Notes: a model not told the origin generated them from the letters alone. Shown: positions 34,133 through 44,453, counted from the first letter of the stretch. The stretch: DNA of 64,000 nucleotides from CADCVT01 sp036389485 (GCA_036389485.1 DASVPR010000035.1:186001-250000), one strand, 5' to 3'. Translations and numbers: made by a program.

Positions 34133-35656
34133 ATGCGCCAACTCACCAGCCTGGACGCGCAGTTCCTCGCGATGGAGTCGCGGAGCACGTACGGGCACGT
34201 CTCGGGCCTGGCGATCTACGATCCGTCGACGCGGCCGGGCGGGAAGCTCGAGCTCGCGGACCTCTGCCGCCTCGTCGGCGAGCGCATCCACCTGCTGCCG
34301 CCGTTCAGGTGGAAGCTCGTCGAGGTGCCGTTCGGGCTCGACCTGCCGTACTGGATCGAGGACCCCGACTTCGACATCGACTTCCACATCCGGGAGAGCG
34401 CGGTGCCGCCGCCGGGGAACAAGCGGCAGGTGGCGGAGACGGTCGCGCGGCTGGTGTCGCGGCCGCTGGATCGGGCGCACCCGCTGTGGGAGCTGTACCT
34501 CATCCACGGGATCGAGGGCGGCAAGTACGTCGGGATGCTCACCAAGGTCCACCACGCCGCGGTCGACGGCGTGTCGGGCGCGGAGATCCTCGGCATCCTG
34601 CTCGACCTCGAGCCCGAGGGGCGCGAGGTCCCGCCGCCTTCCGGGCGCGCGCGGGACGGTCATGGCGAGCGCGAGCCGAACCAGTGGGAGATGCTCGGCC
34701 GCGGCCTGCTCGGCCTGCCGCGCCAGCCCGTGCGCGCGGCCGCCGCGCTCCCCGCCACGCTCCCCAACCTGCCCGATCTGCCGGGCGCGGAGCTGGTGCC
34801 GGGCGTGCCGACGCTGGGCCGCTTCACCCGGGCGATCCGGCGACGGGTGTCGGGGGCTTCGCACGACGGCGAGATCCTCGGCACGCCGGAGCGGCTGACC
34901 GTGCCGCCGACGCCGTTCAACGGCCGGATCTCGCCGCACCGCCGGTTCTCGTACGACTCCCTGCCCCTCGACCGCATCAAGGCGGTCAAGAACGAGATGG
35001 GCATCACGGTCAACGACGTCGTGGTGGCGACGTGCGCGACCGCGCTGCGCGAGTGGCTCCTGGAGCGCGACGAGCTGCCGGAGGACCCGCTGGTCGCGAT
35101 GGTCCCGGTGTCGGTTCGCACCCCGGAGCAGCGGGGGGAGTTCGGCAACCGGGTGTCGGCGATGATCGTCCCGGTCCCGACGAACGAGCCGGACCCGCGC
35201 GAGCGCCTGCTGAAGACGCACGAGGTGCTGAAGGTGGCGAAGACCCGCCACAAGGCGCTGCCGGCGAACGTGATGCAGGACGCCACGCGCTTCATCCCTC
35301 CCGCGCTGTTCACGCGCGCGAACCGCGTCGTGGCGCAGCTCGCCGGGGGCGTGCGGCCGCTGAACTTCGTGATCTCGAACGTGCCCGGCCCGCCGGTGCC
35401 GTTGTACCTGGCGGGCGCGCGGCTCGTCGCGAACTTCCCGGTGTCGGTGATCACGGACGGCGTCGGGCTGAACATCACCTGCCTGAGCTACCGCGACCAC
35501 GTCGACTTCGGGATCGTCGTCGACCGCGACATGGTCGACGACGCGTGGCCGTTGATGGATGCGGTGCGTCTGGGGCTCGACGACCTGCACGAGGTGATCT
35601 GCGGGTCGAAGCCGAAGCCGCGGGCGCGTGCTCGGAAGACGCCCGCGCGGGCGTAA
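34133..35656 (+). CDS. Wax ester synthase/diacylglycerol acyltransferase (WS/DGAT)
   Basis: The 507-residue enzyme joins acyl-CoA to diacylglycerol or fatty alcohols, making triacylglycerol or wax storage lipid at the membrane. The catalytic HHxxxDG motif is visible as KVHHAAVDGVSG near residue 140, and the second conserved block NDVVVATCATALREWL lies near 290, followed by LNFVISNVPGPP near 410. Of the possible starts, ATG 34133 gives the family opening MRQLTSLDAQFLAMES; GTG 34109 adds eight unconserved residues. Length agrees with the family (about 460-510). The protein ends in a basic tail rich in Lys and Arg. Confidence 0.92.
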   Translation: MRQLTSLDAQFLAMESRSTYGHVSGLAIYDPSTRPGGKLELADLCRLVGERIHLLPPFRWKLVEVPFGLDLPYWIEDPDFDIDFHIRESAVPPPGNKRQVAETVARLVSRPLDRAHPLWELYLIHGIEGGKYVGMLTKVHHAAVDGVSGAEILGILLDLEPEGREVPPPSGRARDGHGEREPNQWEMLGRGLLGLPRQPVRAAAALPATLPNLPDLPGAELVPGVPTLGRFTRAIRRRVSGASHDGEILGTPERLTVPPTPFNGRISPHRRFSYDSLPLDRIKAVKNEMGITVNDVVVATCATALREWLLERDELPEDPLVAMVPVSVRTPEQRGEFGNRVSAMIVPVPTNEPDPRERLLKTHEVLKVAKTRHKALPANVMQDATRFIPPALFTRANRVVAQLAGGVRPLNFVISNVPGPPVPLYLAGARLVANFPVSVITDGVGLNITCLSYRDHVDFGIVVDRDMVDDAWPLMDAVRLGLDDLHEVICGSKPKPRARARKTPARA

Positions 35657-35688
35657 CGAGCTTGTCCTCCGGACTACTCTGGAGGTAC

Positions 35689-36342
35689 ATGTTCTTCACG
35701 CGCAAGAAGCTCGAGATGCCGTCCGCGGCGGACGCCCTCCCCGGCCGCGACACCGAGATGCCGGTCCCGGGTTCCCACGAGGTGCTCGGCACGCCGCTGA
35801 AGCCGCCGTTCCCCGAGGGCTTCGAGACCGCGGTCTTCGGGCTCGGCTGCTTCTGGGGCGCCGAGCGCGTCTTCTGGCAGGCGCCGGGCGTCTACACGAC
35901 GGCGGTCGGCTACGCGGGCGGGATCACCCCGAACCCGACGTACGAGGAGGTCTGCAGCGGGCGCACCGGCCACACCGAGGCGGTGCTGGTCGTCTTCGAC
36001 CCGTCGAAGACCTCGTACGACGCGATGCTCAAGCTGTTCTGGGAGGGCCACGACCCGACGCAGGGCATGCGGCAGGGCAACGACGTCGGCACGCAGTACC
36101 GGTCGGCGATCTACGTCACGTCGCCGCAGCAGCTCGCGGCGGCCGAGGCGTCGCGCGAGATGTTCCAGCCGCGGCTGGAGGAGCGGGGCTACGGCGAGAT
36201 CACGACCGAGATCGCCGACGCCGGCGCGTTCTACTACGCCGAGCCGTACCACCAGCAGTACCTCGCGAAGAATCCGAACGGCTACTGCGGCCTCGGCGGA
36301 ACGGGCGTCTCCTGCCCGATCGGCGTCGCCCGCGCGGGGTAG
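35689..36342 (+). CDS. msrA: Peptide methionine-S-sulfoxide reductase MsrA
   Basis: The 217-residue enzyme reduces methionine-S-sulfoxide in proteins. The active-site motif GCFWGAER lies at about residue 52, followed by GYAGG, the motif GHTEAVLVVFDP and the resolving region NPNGYCGLGGTGVSCPIG. An N-terminal extension of about 40 residues (FFTRKKLEMPSAADALPGRD) precedes the domain, as in other actinobacterial MsrA. A strong ribosome-binding site, GGAGG, lies at 35681-35685, fixing the ATG at 35689. The gene is monocistronic, followed by a 23-bp tandem repeat. Confidence 0.95.
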   Translation: MFFTRKKLEMPSAADALPGRDTEMPVPGSHEVLGTPLKPPFPEGFETAVFGLGCFWGAERVFWQAPGVYTTAVGYAGGITPNPTYEEVCSGRTGHTEAVLVVFDPSKTSYDAMLKLFWEGHDPTQGMRQGNDVGTQYRSAIYVTSPQQLAAAEASREMFQPRLEERGYGEITTEIADAGAFYYAEPYHQQYLAKNPNGYCGLGGTGVSCPIGVARAG

Positions 36343-36364
36343 GCGTCCGGGCCTCCGGGCGTCC

Positions 36365-36445
36365 GGTGCCAGGCACGTGAACATTGCGGTGCCAGGCACG
36401 TAAACATTGCGGTGCCAGGCACGTGAACATTGCGGTGCCAGGCAC
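36365..36445 (+). repeat. 23-bp tandem repeat, three copies plus a partial
   Basis: Three head-to-tail units lie at 36365-36387, 36388-36410 and 36411-36433, and a 12-bp partial copy at 36434-36445. Each unit starts GGTGCCAGGCACG and ends AACATTGC. Units differ only by one base (GTG versus GTA in copy two). The core GTGCCAGGCAC is an 11-bp inverted repeat with one central base, so each unit can form a small hairpin or a dimer binding site. It lies between msrA and the flavoprotein gene, and the unit's end resembles the start of that gene. Confidence 0.95.
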
Positions 36446-36481
36446 TGGCGGGCGGCGGGCCGGCTCGCGTAGCCTTCCGCC

Positions 36482-37885
36482 GTGAACATCGCAACGGATT
36501 ATCTGGTCGTCGGGGCCGGCGCTACCGGTCTCGCCTTCACCGACGCGCTGGTCGCGGAGATCCCCGACGTCGACGTGACGGTGATCGACCGCCGGAACGC
36601 GCCCGGTGGGCATTGGGTCGACGCGTATCCGTTCGTCCGCCTCCACATCCCGTCCGCGTACTACGGCGTCAACTCGCTGCCGCTCGGTGAGGACCGGATC
36701 GACGAGGACGGTGAGAACGCGGGGTTCTACGAGCGGGCGACGGGCCAGGAGGTGCGGGAGCACTTCGCCGAGGCGGCCGAGCGGCTCACGGCGACCGGGC
36801 GGGTTCGCGTGCTCACGCAGCACGAGCACCTCGGGCCGAACGGCGGAGGCGAGCAGGTGCGCGACCTCGCCAGCGGCGCGGTCCACGACGTCGCGGTGCG
36901 GCGCAAGGTCGTCGACGCGCGGTACCTCGAGGCCTCGATCCCGGCGACGCACACGCCGTCGTTCACGATCGCGCTGGCCGCCCGGTTCGTGCCCGTCAAC
37001 GACCTTCCGGCCGCCGCCGGGCCGGCGTCGTCCTACACGGTGCTCGGCTCCGGGAAGACGGCGGTCGACGCGTGCATGTGGCTGCTCGACGACGGCGTGG
37101 AGCCGGACCGGATCCGGTGGGTCCGCCCGCGGGACGCCTGGTTCCTCGATCGCGCCGCGTTCCAGCCGCTCGACCAGGTCGGCGCGATCATCGAGGGCAT
37201 CTCGCTCGACGCGGAGGCGGGCGCCCACGCGACCGACGTCGACGACCTCTTCGAGCGGCTCGAAGGGTCGGGGCGCCTCTCGCGGATCGACCCGTCGCAG
37301 CGCGCGACGATGTGCCGCGGGACGATGCTCAGCGCCCGCGAGCTGCGCGCGCTGCGGCAGATCGAGGACGTGGTGAGGCTCGGCCGCGTCCGCGGCATCG
37401 AGGTCGACCGGATCGTGCTCGAGCACGGCGAGGTCCCGACCGGGCCGGACGTCCTACACGTCGACTGCACCGCGCTCGGTCTTCGCGACGCGCCTCCGGT
37501 GCCGATCTTCCAGCCGGGCCGGATCGTGCTCCAGCAGGTCCGCCAGAACTCACCGTCCTTCAACGCCGCGCTGATCGCGTTCGTCGAAGCCCACCGGGAC
37601 GACGACGAGGACAAGAACCGCCTCTGCCCACCCAACCCGTACGCCGGCAGCATCGAGGACTGGCCGCGGCTGATGGGCGTCACCTTCGCGACCGAGTACG
37701 CGTGGATGAGCGAGCCCGACCTCACCGCCTGGGTGGCGCAGAGCCGGCTCAACCTGCTCCGCGCGCTGCCGGACCACTTGGGCGACCCCGCCGTCCAGAC
37801 CTCGGTGCAGCGCTACGTCACCCACGTCGGGCCGGCGATCGAGCGCCTGAAGGAGCTCGACGGCGCGGCCGTGCGAACGGGATAG
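36482..37885 (+). CDS. FAD/NAD(P)-binding protein, putative monooxygenase-like
   Basis: The 467-residue protein opens with a Rossmann motif (YLVVGAGATGLAFTDAL, residues 7-23) and an acidic strand end followed by GGHWVDAYPFVRLH, as in flavin monooxygenases. A second dinucleotide-binding site reads TVLGSGKTAVDACMWLL near residue 185. The Baeyer-Villiger fingerprint is not present, and the C-terminus lacks a clear substrate domain, so the reaction is unknown. It starts at GTG 36482 with MNIATDY. It ends one base before the PQQ-repeat gene, so the two may be co-transcribed. Confidence 0.8.
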   Translation: MNIATDYLVVGAGATGLAFTDALVAEIPDVDVTVIDRRNAPGGHWVDAYPFVRLHIPSAYYGVNSLPLGEDRIDEDGENAGFYERATGQEVREHFAEAAERLTATGRVRVLTQHEHLGPNGGGEQVRDLASGAVHDVAVRRKVVDARYLEASIPATHTPSFTIALAARFVPVNDLPAAAGPASSYTVLGSGKTAVDACMWLLDDGVEPDRIRWVRPRDAWFLDRAAFQPLDQVGAIIEGISLDAEAGAHATDVDDLFERLEGSGRLSRIDPSQRATMCRGTMLSARELRALRQIEDVVRLGRVRGIEVDRIVLEHGEVPTGPDVLHVDCTALGLRDAPPVPIFQPGRIVLQQVRQNSPSFNAALIAFVEAHRDDDEDKNRLCPPNPYAGSIEDWPRLMGVTFATEYAWMSEPDLTAWVAQSRLNLLRALPDHLGDPAVQTSVQRYVTHVGPAIERLKELDGAAVRTG

Positions 37886-39640
37886 GTGCGACACCCAGCC
37901 GCGTCCGCGCTCGTCGTCCTCGCGTCGCTGGCCGCCGCGCCCGGCGCCGGCGCCACCGTGCGCAACTTCAACGTCGACGCCGGTCACACGAGCGAGCTGC
38001 GGGGGGCGACGCTCACCGCGCCGGTCGGGCGCAAGTGGATCCGCCGCGACCTCGGCGGCCGGCAGCCGCTCGTCGCGGACGGACGGGTCTTCGTCCACCG
38101 CGGCCGCCCGGCGGAGGGCGTGGCCGCGCTCGCGCGCGACACCGGCGCGACGGTGTGGGAGCGGGACGGGCCGGCGAGCGAGTTCGCGTACGCCGACGGC
38201 GTCCTGTTCTACGTCACCGCGCGTCGCCTCATGGCGGTCGACGCGGCGACGGGCGCGCCGCGCTGGGAGGGCGAGCTCGACTACGACGGGTACACCATCG
38301 GGGCGCCGACCGTCGACAGCGGCGTCGTCTACGTCGGCGACGGCAGCACGCTGCGCGCCTTCCGCGCGAGCGACGGGTTCGAGCTGTGGGCCAGCTCCGC
38401 CAGCGGCGCGGCCGAGGGCGCGCCCGCCGTCGACGAGGACAACGTGTACTCGGTGAGCGGCTGCGCCGAGACGACCGCGCTCGAGCGGATGCTCGGGCTG
38501 CAGCGCTGGCGCTACGTCGGCGAGTGCACGGGCGGAGGAGGCGGGACCGCGATGGCCCACGACGGCCTCGTGTACGCGCAGGACTCCGGCCGCGACGGCG
38601 TGATCCTGGACGCCGCGTCGGGCCAACAGCGCGGCGCGTTCACCGGCTTTCCCTCGCGCGCCGGCGACCTCCTGCTGCTGACGACCGCGGAGGCGATCGT
38701 GGCGCAGGACGCCGCCGGCCGGGTCGCCTGGCGCTACGTCCGCCCCGAGTCGTACTCGTTCCTCCCGCTCACGGTCGGGGGGATCGTGTGGGTGGTGGAG
38801 GGAGACGTGCTCGTCGGGCTGGACGCGAAGACCGGCGGCGTCGTGCAGCGCGTGGAGCCGGTGCCGTACGCGTCCACCGGCGGCTACCTGCCCGAGACGG
38901 CGCCCGTCGCCAGCGACGGCGAGTGGCTCGTCATCAGCGGCGAGAATCGGGTCACCGGGCTGGCCGCGGGGAGCGACGCCGCCGGGATCGACGACCCCGA
39001 CAAGCCGCGGGGCGACGAGATCGTGCTGCGGCTCAGGGCGCCGCGCAGCGTGGTGAAGGGGCTGAGCCGCGGCGCGGTGCTGAGCGCGGAGCGGGAGCGG
39101 ACGGCGGCCGGCTCGAGCTCCGGCACGGCGGAGCTGGACCACGTCGAGCTGCAGGCCGACCCGTTCCCCTACGACGACCGGTGGGAGCCCGTGGGCCGCA
39201 TGGAGGGCTGGGCCGACCAGTTCGAGGTCGACCCGATCGTGAACACGCGCTACCGGCTGCTCGACCTGTCGACGGTGCCGCAGGCGGCGAGCCCGGTCGT
39301 CGAGATCCGCGTCGACTTCGACGTCGACTTCGACCTGCGCGCGATCAGCCGCAGGACGATCCTCGCGTCCATCGTGGTCGACGCGCCCCGCAGCGTGGAG
39401 CTGAAGGGGCGGCGCCTGTACATGTACCTGCTGCGCAAGGGCGCCCGGCGGGGCGTCCGGATCCGCGTGCTGCGGCTGCGGCGGTCGAAGCCCCGCGGCC
39501 GCTACCGCGCGAAGGTGCGTCTGCCGGTGCGCGGCCTGCGCCGCACGGACCGGCTGTACGTCTGCTTCCGCAACCCGCTGCCGGACGCGGTCGGCCCGCC
39601 GGTCAGCGGGCCGGACCCGTGCGGCCGCCGGCGGCTCTAG
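37886..39640 (+). CDS. Secreted PQQ-like beta-propeller protein with basic C-terminus
   Basis: The 584-residue precursor has a signal peptide (AASALVVLASLAAAPGAGA). Propeller blades of the PQQ type are seen as repeated turns: LARDTGATVWERDG, VDAATGAPRWEGEL, FRASDGFELWASSA and LDAASGQQRGAFTG, spaced about 45 residues apart. No PQQ-enzyme metal site was seen, so it is probably a scaffold or BamB-like protein rather than a dehydrogenase. The last 180 residues form a separate beta region that becomes very Lys/Arg-rich (LRRSKPRGRYRAKVRLPVRG). The start is GTG 37886, right after the flavoprotein stop. Confidence 0.8.
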   Translation: MRHPAASALVVLASLAAAPGAGATVRNFNVDAGHTSELRGATLTAPVGRKWIRRDLGGRQPLVADGRVFVHRGRPAEGVAALARDTGATVWERDGPASEFAYADGVLFYVTARRLMAVDAATGAPRWEGELDYDGYTIGAPTVDSGVVYVGDGSTLRAFRASDGFELWASSASGAAEGAPAVDEDNVYSVSGCAETTALERMLGLQRWRYVGECTGGGGGTAMAHDGLVYAQDSGRDGVILDAASGQQRGAFTGFPSRAGDLLLLTTAEAIVAQDAAGRVAWRYVRPESYSFLPLTVGGIVWVVEGDVLVGLDAKTGGVVQRVEPVPYASTGGYLPETAPVASDGEWLVISGENRVTGLAAGSDAAGIDDPDKPRGDEIVLRLRAPRSVVKGLSRGAVLSAERERTAAGSSSGTAELDHVELQADPFPYDDRWEPVGRMEGWADQFEVDPIVNTRYRLLDLSTVPQAASPVVEIRVDFDVDFDLRAISRRTILASIVVDAPRSVELKGRRLYMYLLRKGARRGVRIRVLRLRRSKPRGRYRAKVRLPVRGLRRTDRLYVCFRNPLPDAVGPPVSGPDPCGRRRL

Positions 39641-40002
39641 GCGGTCGCCGTCGCGCCCGCGAGCTCCATCGCCGGCAGGGAGACCTGGCGGAGGTCCATG
39701 CCGCTCAGGACCGCCTGGTAGTACTCGTTGATGACGACGGTCAGCTGGCCGCCGCCCTCGTAGCGCCCGACGAACTCCTCGCCCTGGTAGGCGATCAGCA
39801 CGCCCCACGTCTCGCCCGAGTCGCCGGGGATGTGCTTGTCGGCGATGTCGTGGAAGCTGAGCACGCCGCGGACCGGGATGGTGAGGGCGATGTCCCCCAG
39901 GTTGCCGGACTTCCACGTCCCGCCGCCGCCCGGGATGATCTGGTTGCCGCCGACGAATCCGACGCTGACGTTCGAGTTGTTCGTCAAGCTGATCTGGTAC
40001 AT
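39637..40002 (-). CDS. Small beta-rich cytoplasmic protein, unknown
   Basis: The 121-residue protein starts at ATG 40002 (MYQISLTNNSNVSVGFVGG) and consists of short strands: IPGGGGTWKSGNLGDIALTI, GVLSFHDI, TWGVLIAYQGEEFVGRYEG, LTVVINEYYQAVLSG. No signal peptide or membrane segment is present. The pattern resembles a small beta-sandwich, but no family was recognised. Its stop codon shares the palindrome CTAG with the convergent propeller gene. The acyl-CoA dehydrogenase diverges 75 nt away. Confidence 0.65.
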   Translation of the reverse strand: MYQISLTNNSNVSVGFVGGNQIIPGGGGTWKSGNLGDIALTIPVRGVLSFHDIADKHIPGDSGETWGVLIAYQGEEFVGRYEGGGQLTVVINEYYQAVLSGMDLRQVSLPAMELAGATATA

Positions 40003-40076
40003 AGCGCTCCTTCGATCGGGGACTGAGCGGGCATCCTAGAGCGGTCGCCTATGGCCGTCACGCGTACGCTTGTGCG

Positions 40077-41245
<1,169 letters not shown>

Positions 41246-41249
<4 letters not shown>

Positions 41250-41599
41250 TCGAGCGCGTGGCGACGTGGTTCGCCGCGCGGGACGACGTTCGCGGGGTTG
41301 CGCTGGTCGGGTCGCAGGCCCGGGGCGACGCCGGGCCGGACTCGGACATCGACCTCGTCGTCGTCTGCGACGACCCGGGCGCGTACGTACACGACGACGC
41401 GTGGCCGGCGCAGCTGGGCGGCGTGCTGATCCGGACGCGCCGATGGGGAGACCTGACCGAGCGGCGGCTGAACCTCGAGGGCGTCGCCGAGGAGCTCGAC
41501 CTGGGCTTCGTCACCACCGAGTGGAACCCGCCCGCGAACTTGCGCAATGACGCGATCTGGTTGGTGGGGCCCCACGACAAGAATTCAGGCATGCCATAA
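41246..41599 (+). CDS. Small nucleotidyltransferase domain protein
   Basis: The 117-residue protein is a minimal nucleotidyltransferase of the MNT type, with GSQARGDAGPDSDIDLVVV near residue 23: the GS motif and the DxD metal pair. Such proteins transfer nucleotides to proteins or RNA, and many are antitoxins of HEPN/MNT pairs. No HEPN gene is adjacent, so a toxin-antitoxin role is not supported here. The GTG at 41246 overlaps the acyl-CoA dehydrogenase stop. It lacks a third catalytic Asp in an obvious position, so its activity is uncertain. Confidence 0.75.
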
Positions 41600-41608
41600 T
41601 CTCTCGCC

Positions 41609-42619
41609 GTGGCACGGCTGACACGACGAAGGCTCCTGCAGACGATCCCCGTGGCGGGGGCCGGAGCGGCGGTGCTGGGCTCGTCCGCGGGCGCGGCCGA
41701 GGAGCACATGGAGCACGGCGGGCACGCCGGGCACGAGGGCACGCACGCCTCCTTCCAGGGCCGCGTCGACAACGTCTTCAACGGCTTCGACCCGCATCAG
41801 ACGCTGCGGTCCTTCGACCGCGGCACGACGAAGCGCCTCCCCGACGGGCGGATCCTCCGCGAGTGGACCCTGACCGCGAAGCAGAAGCAGCTCGAGGTCG
41901 CCCCCGGGCTCAAGTTCGACGCCTGGGTCTACAACGACCGCCTCCCGGGGCCGACGCTGCGCGCGAAGGAGGGCGAGCGGCTGCGGATCACGTTCCGCAA
42001 CGCGTCCGTCCATCCCCACACGATCCACTTCCACGGCCTGCACCCGGCGTCGGCCGACGGCGTCGCGGGCGCCGGGGCCGGCGAGATCCAGCCCGGCGGC
42101 ACGACGATCTACGAGTTCGACGCCGAGCCGTTCGGCCTACACCTGTACCACTGCCACGTCCGCCCGCTGGCCGAGCACATCCAGAAGGGCCTGTACGGCG
42201 CGTTCGTCATCGACCCGAAGGAGGGCCGCCCACCGGCCGACGAGCTCGTGATGGTCATGCACGGGCTCGACACGAACTTCGACCGCGAGAACGAGATCTA
42301 CGCCGTCAACGGGATCGGCTTCGCCTACATGGACCCGCCGATCAAGGTCAAGCAGAACGAGCTCGTCCGGATCTACCTCGCGAACCTGACCGAGTTCGAC
42401 CCGATCAACTCCTTCCACGTCCACGGCAACTTCTTCCACTACTTCCCGACGGGGACGTCGCTGCAGCCGGTCGAGCTGACGGACACGGTCATGCAGTGCC
42501 AGGGCCAGCGCGGGATCCTCGAGCTGCGCTTCCCGCGCGCGGGCCGCTACATGTTCCACGCGCACCAGTCCGAGTTCACCGAGCTGGGCTGGCAGGGGTT
42601 CTTCGAGGTGGAGGAGTAA
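41609..42619 (+). CDS. Two-domain multicopper oxidase, NirK-like arrangement
   Basis: The 336-residue precursor starts at GTG 41609 with a twin-arginine signal (LTRRRLLQTIPVAGAGAAVL), so the enzyme is exported folded. A His-rich stretch (EEHMEHGGHAGHEGTH) follows. Domain 1 carries HTIHFHG (His137, His140, His142) and the type 1 copper motif HLYHCHV (Cys182). Domain 2 carries SFHVHG (His270, His272) and FHAHQSEF (His317, His319) without a Cys. This single type 1 site in domain 1 resembles copper nitrite reductase or small laccases. Downstream are a ZIP transporter and a DtxR regulator, suggesting a role in metal oxidation or copper detoxification. Confidence 0.85.
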   Translation: MARLTRRRLLQTIPVAGAGAAVLGSSAGAAEEHMEHGGHAGHEGTHASFQGRVDNVFNGFDPHQTLRSFDRGTTKRLPDGRILREWTLTAKQKQLEVAPGLKFDAWVYNDRLPGPTLRAKEGERLRITFRNASVHPHTIHFHGLHPASADGVAGAGAGEIQPGGTTIYEFDAEPFGLHLYHCHVRPLAEHIQKGLYGAFVIDPKEGRPPADELVMVMHGLDTNFDRENEIYAVNGIGFAYMDPPIKVKQNELVRIYLANLTEFDPINSFHVHGNFFHYFPTGTSLQPVELTDTVMQCQGQRGILELRFPRAGRYMFHAHQSEFTELGWQGFFEVEE

Positions 42620-42621
42620 CC

Positions 42622-43788
42622 GTGCAGGCGACGGCCGCGCGCGCTCCCACGTGGCTGGTCGGGCTCGTCCCCCTGCTGCTGATCGTCGCCGCGATCGGCG
42701 CGTTCGCGATCCTCGACGGCCCGGGTCTCGGCGACCGCAACGGCGTGCCGGTCGAGGACGTCTCGGTCGAGCGGACGGTGCTGAAGCCGGGCTCGATCGA
42801 GCTGACGATCCGCAACGACGGGCCGGACGCGGTGGACATCGCCCAGGCCCAGGTCAACGACGCCTTCGTGACGTTCTCCGGCGCCGACCACGAGCTCGGC
42901 CGGCTGAAGACCGCGACCGTGAAGATCACGTACCCGTGGAACGAGGGCGAGGCGTACGACGTCACGCTCGTCACCTCGACCGGCGGCACCATCACGCACG
43001 CCATCGACGTCGCCGCCGAGACGCCCGACGGCGACCTCTCGTTCTTCGGGCTGATGGCGCTGCTCGGGATCTACGTCGGCGTCATCCCGGTCGCGCTCGG
43101 GATGCTGTGGCTGCCGTGGATCCGGCGCATCCCGCGGCGGTGGTTCCGCGTGCTCATGGCGCTCACGGTCGGGCTGCTCGGCTTCCTGGCGATCGACGCG
43201 ACGTTCGAGGGCTTCGAGCTGGCGGGCGAGGGGTCGCAGGCGTTCGGCGGCGCCGCGCTCGTGCTGCTCGGGGCGGCGTCGTCGTACCTGGGGCTGACCG
43301 GCGTGTCCGCCTGGCTCGACCAGCGGCGCAGAGGCGCGGGCGGCGCGCGGCTGGCGACGCTCATCGCCGTCGGCATCGGCCTGCACAACCTGGGGGAGGG
43401 CGTCGCGATCGGCTCCTCGTACGCGGTGGGCGCGCTCGCGCTCGGCGCGTTCCTCGTCGTCGGCTTCGCGATCCACAACACGACCGAGGGGATCGCGATC
43501 GTCGCGCCGCTGGCGGACGACGACCCCGGGATCGGACGGCTCGCGATCCTCGGCCTGATCGCCGGAGGCCCCGCGATCCTCGGCGCGTGGATCGGCGCCG
43601 CCGCGTTCAACGCCAGCGTCGCCGCCTTCCTGTTCGGTTTCGGCGCCGGCGCGATCGCGCAGGTCATCGTGCAGCTCGCGCCCTCGCTGCGCGACGACGA
43701 GGGCCGCACGCTGCACCCCGCCGCCGTGGCCGGCCTGCTGGCCGGGATGGCGGTCATGTTCGCGACCGGCCTCCTGGTGAGCGTGTGA
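42622..43788 (+). CDS. ZIP-family metal transporter
   Basis: The 388-residue protein has an N-terminal membrane anchor (LVGLVPLLLIVAAIGAFAIL) and an extracytoplasmic cupredoxin-like segment of about 100 residues (VLKPGSIELTIRNDGPDAVD). The transporter part shows the ZIP signature pair: HNLGEGVAIGSSYAVG in one helix and HNTTEGIAIVAPL in the next, with eight or so membrane segments. Such proteins move divalent metals such as zinc, iron or manganese. The added soluble domain is unusual. It starts at GTG 42622, three bases after the oxidase stop, and is coupled to the regulator by a GTGA overlap. Confidence 0.85.
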   Translation: MQATAARAPTWLVGLVPLLLIVAAIGAFAILDGPGLGDRNGVPVEDVSVERTVLKPGSIELTIRNDGPDAVDIAQAQVNDAFVTFSGADHELGRLKTATVKITYPWNEGEAYDVTLVTSTGGTITHAIDVAAETPDGDLSFFGLMALLGIYVGVIPVALGMLWLPWIRRIPRRWFRVLMALTVGLLGFLAIDATFEGFELAGEGSQAFGGAALVLLGAASSYLGLTGVSAWLDQRRRGAGGARLATLIAVGIGLHNLGEGVAIGSSYAVGALALGAFLVVGFAIHNTTEGIAIVAPLADDDPGIGRLAILGLIAGGPAILGAWIGAAAFNASVAAFLFGFGAGAIAQVIVQLAPSLRDDEGRTLHPAAVAGLLAGMAVMFATGLLVSV

Positions 43789-44453
43789 GCGCGACCGACC
43801 ACGTCACCTCCGCGGTCCAGGACTACGCGAAGGCGATCTACGCGCTGCAGCGCCGGGGCGACGTCGTCACGACCAACGACCTCGCGGTTCGGCTCGGCGT
43901 CACCCCGGCCTCGGCGTCGGCGATGGTGCGCAAGCTCGCCGAGCTCGGGCTGGTGGACCTCGAGCCGTACCACGGCTCGCGGCTGACGCAGGAGGGCGAG
44001 CGGGTCGCGCTGGAGGTCCTGCGCCACCACCGCCTGCTCGAGCTGTACCTGGCCGAGCACCTGGGCGTCCCGTGGGACCGCGTCCACGAGGAGGCCGAGG
44101 CGCTCGAGCACGTCATCTCCGAGGACCTCGAGGCCCGCATCGCCGCGAAGCTCGGGGACCCGACGCACGACCCCCACGGCGACCCGATCCCGTCCGCCGA
44201 CCTCGCGATCGACGAGGCCGACACGCGGTCGCTCGAGTCGCTCGAGCCGGGCACGCGCGGGCGGTTCGTGCGGGTCTCCGACTCCGACCCCGCGATGCTC
44301 CGCTACCTCGACGAGCGGGGGATCGCGCTGGGCGACGAGCTCGAGGTCGTCGAGCGCCAGCCGTTCGGCGGGCCGCTCACCGTCGTCATCGCCGGGGCCA
44401 GCCAGGTGCTCGGCGGCGCGCTCGCGCGTGCGATGCGGGTGGAGGTGGGGTAG
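43785..44453 (+). CDS. DtxR/MntR-family metal-dependent regulator
   Basis: The 222-residue protein has an N-terminal winged helix (VQDYAKAIYALQRRGDVVTT with NDLAVRLGVTPASASAMVRKL), a metal-binding dimerisation region (LRHHRLLELYLAEHLGVPWD and HEEAEALEHVISEDLEARI), and a C-terminal SH3/FeoA-like domain (RFVRVSDSDPAMLRYLDERG). It senses iron or manganese and should repress the operon. The GTG at 43785 overlaps the transporter stop. Residues matching the metal ligands (His, Glu, Cys/Asp) are present in the HEEAE helix. Its position suggests autoregulation of the oxidase-transporter operon. Confidence 0.9.
   Translation: MSATDHVTSAVQDYAKAIYALQRRGDVVTTNDLAVRLGVTPASASAMVRKLAELGLVDLEPYHGSRLTQEGERVALEVLRHHRLLELYLAEHLGVPWDRVHEEAEALEHVISEDLEARIAAKLGDPTHDPHGDPIPSADLAIDEADTRSLESLEPGTRGRFVRVSDSDPAMLRYLDERGIALGDELEVVERQPFGGPLTVVIAGASQVLGGALARAMRVEVG

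Noticed and set aside
36365..36445. CRISPR array
   Set aside because: The units are contiguous with no unique spacers and there are no cas genes.
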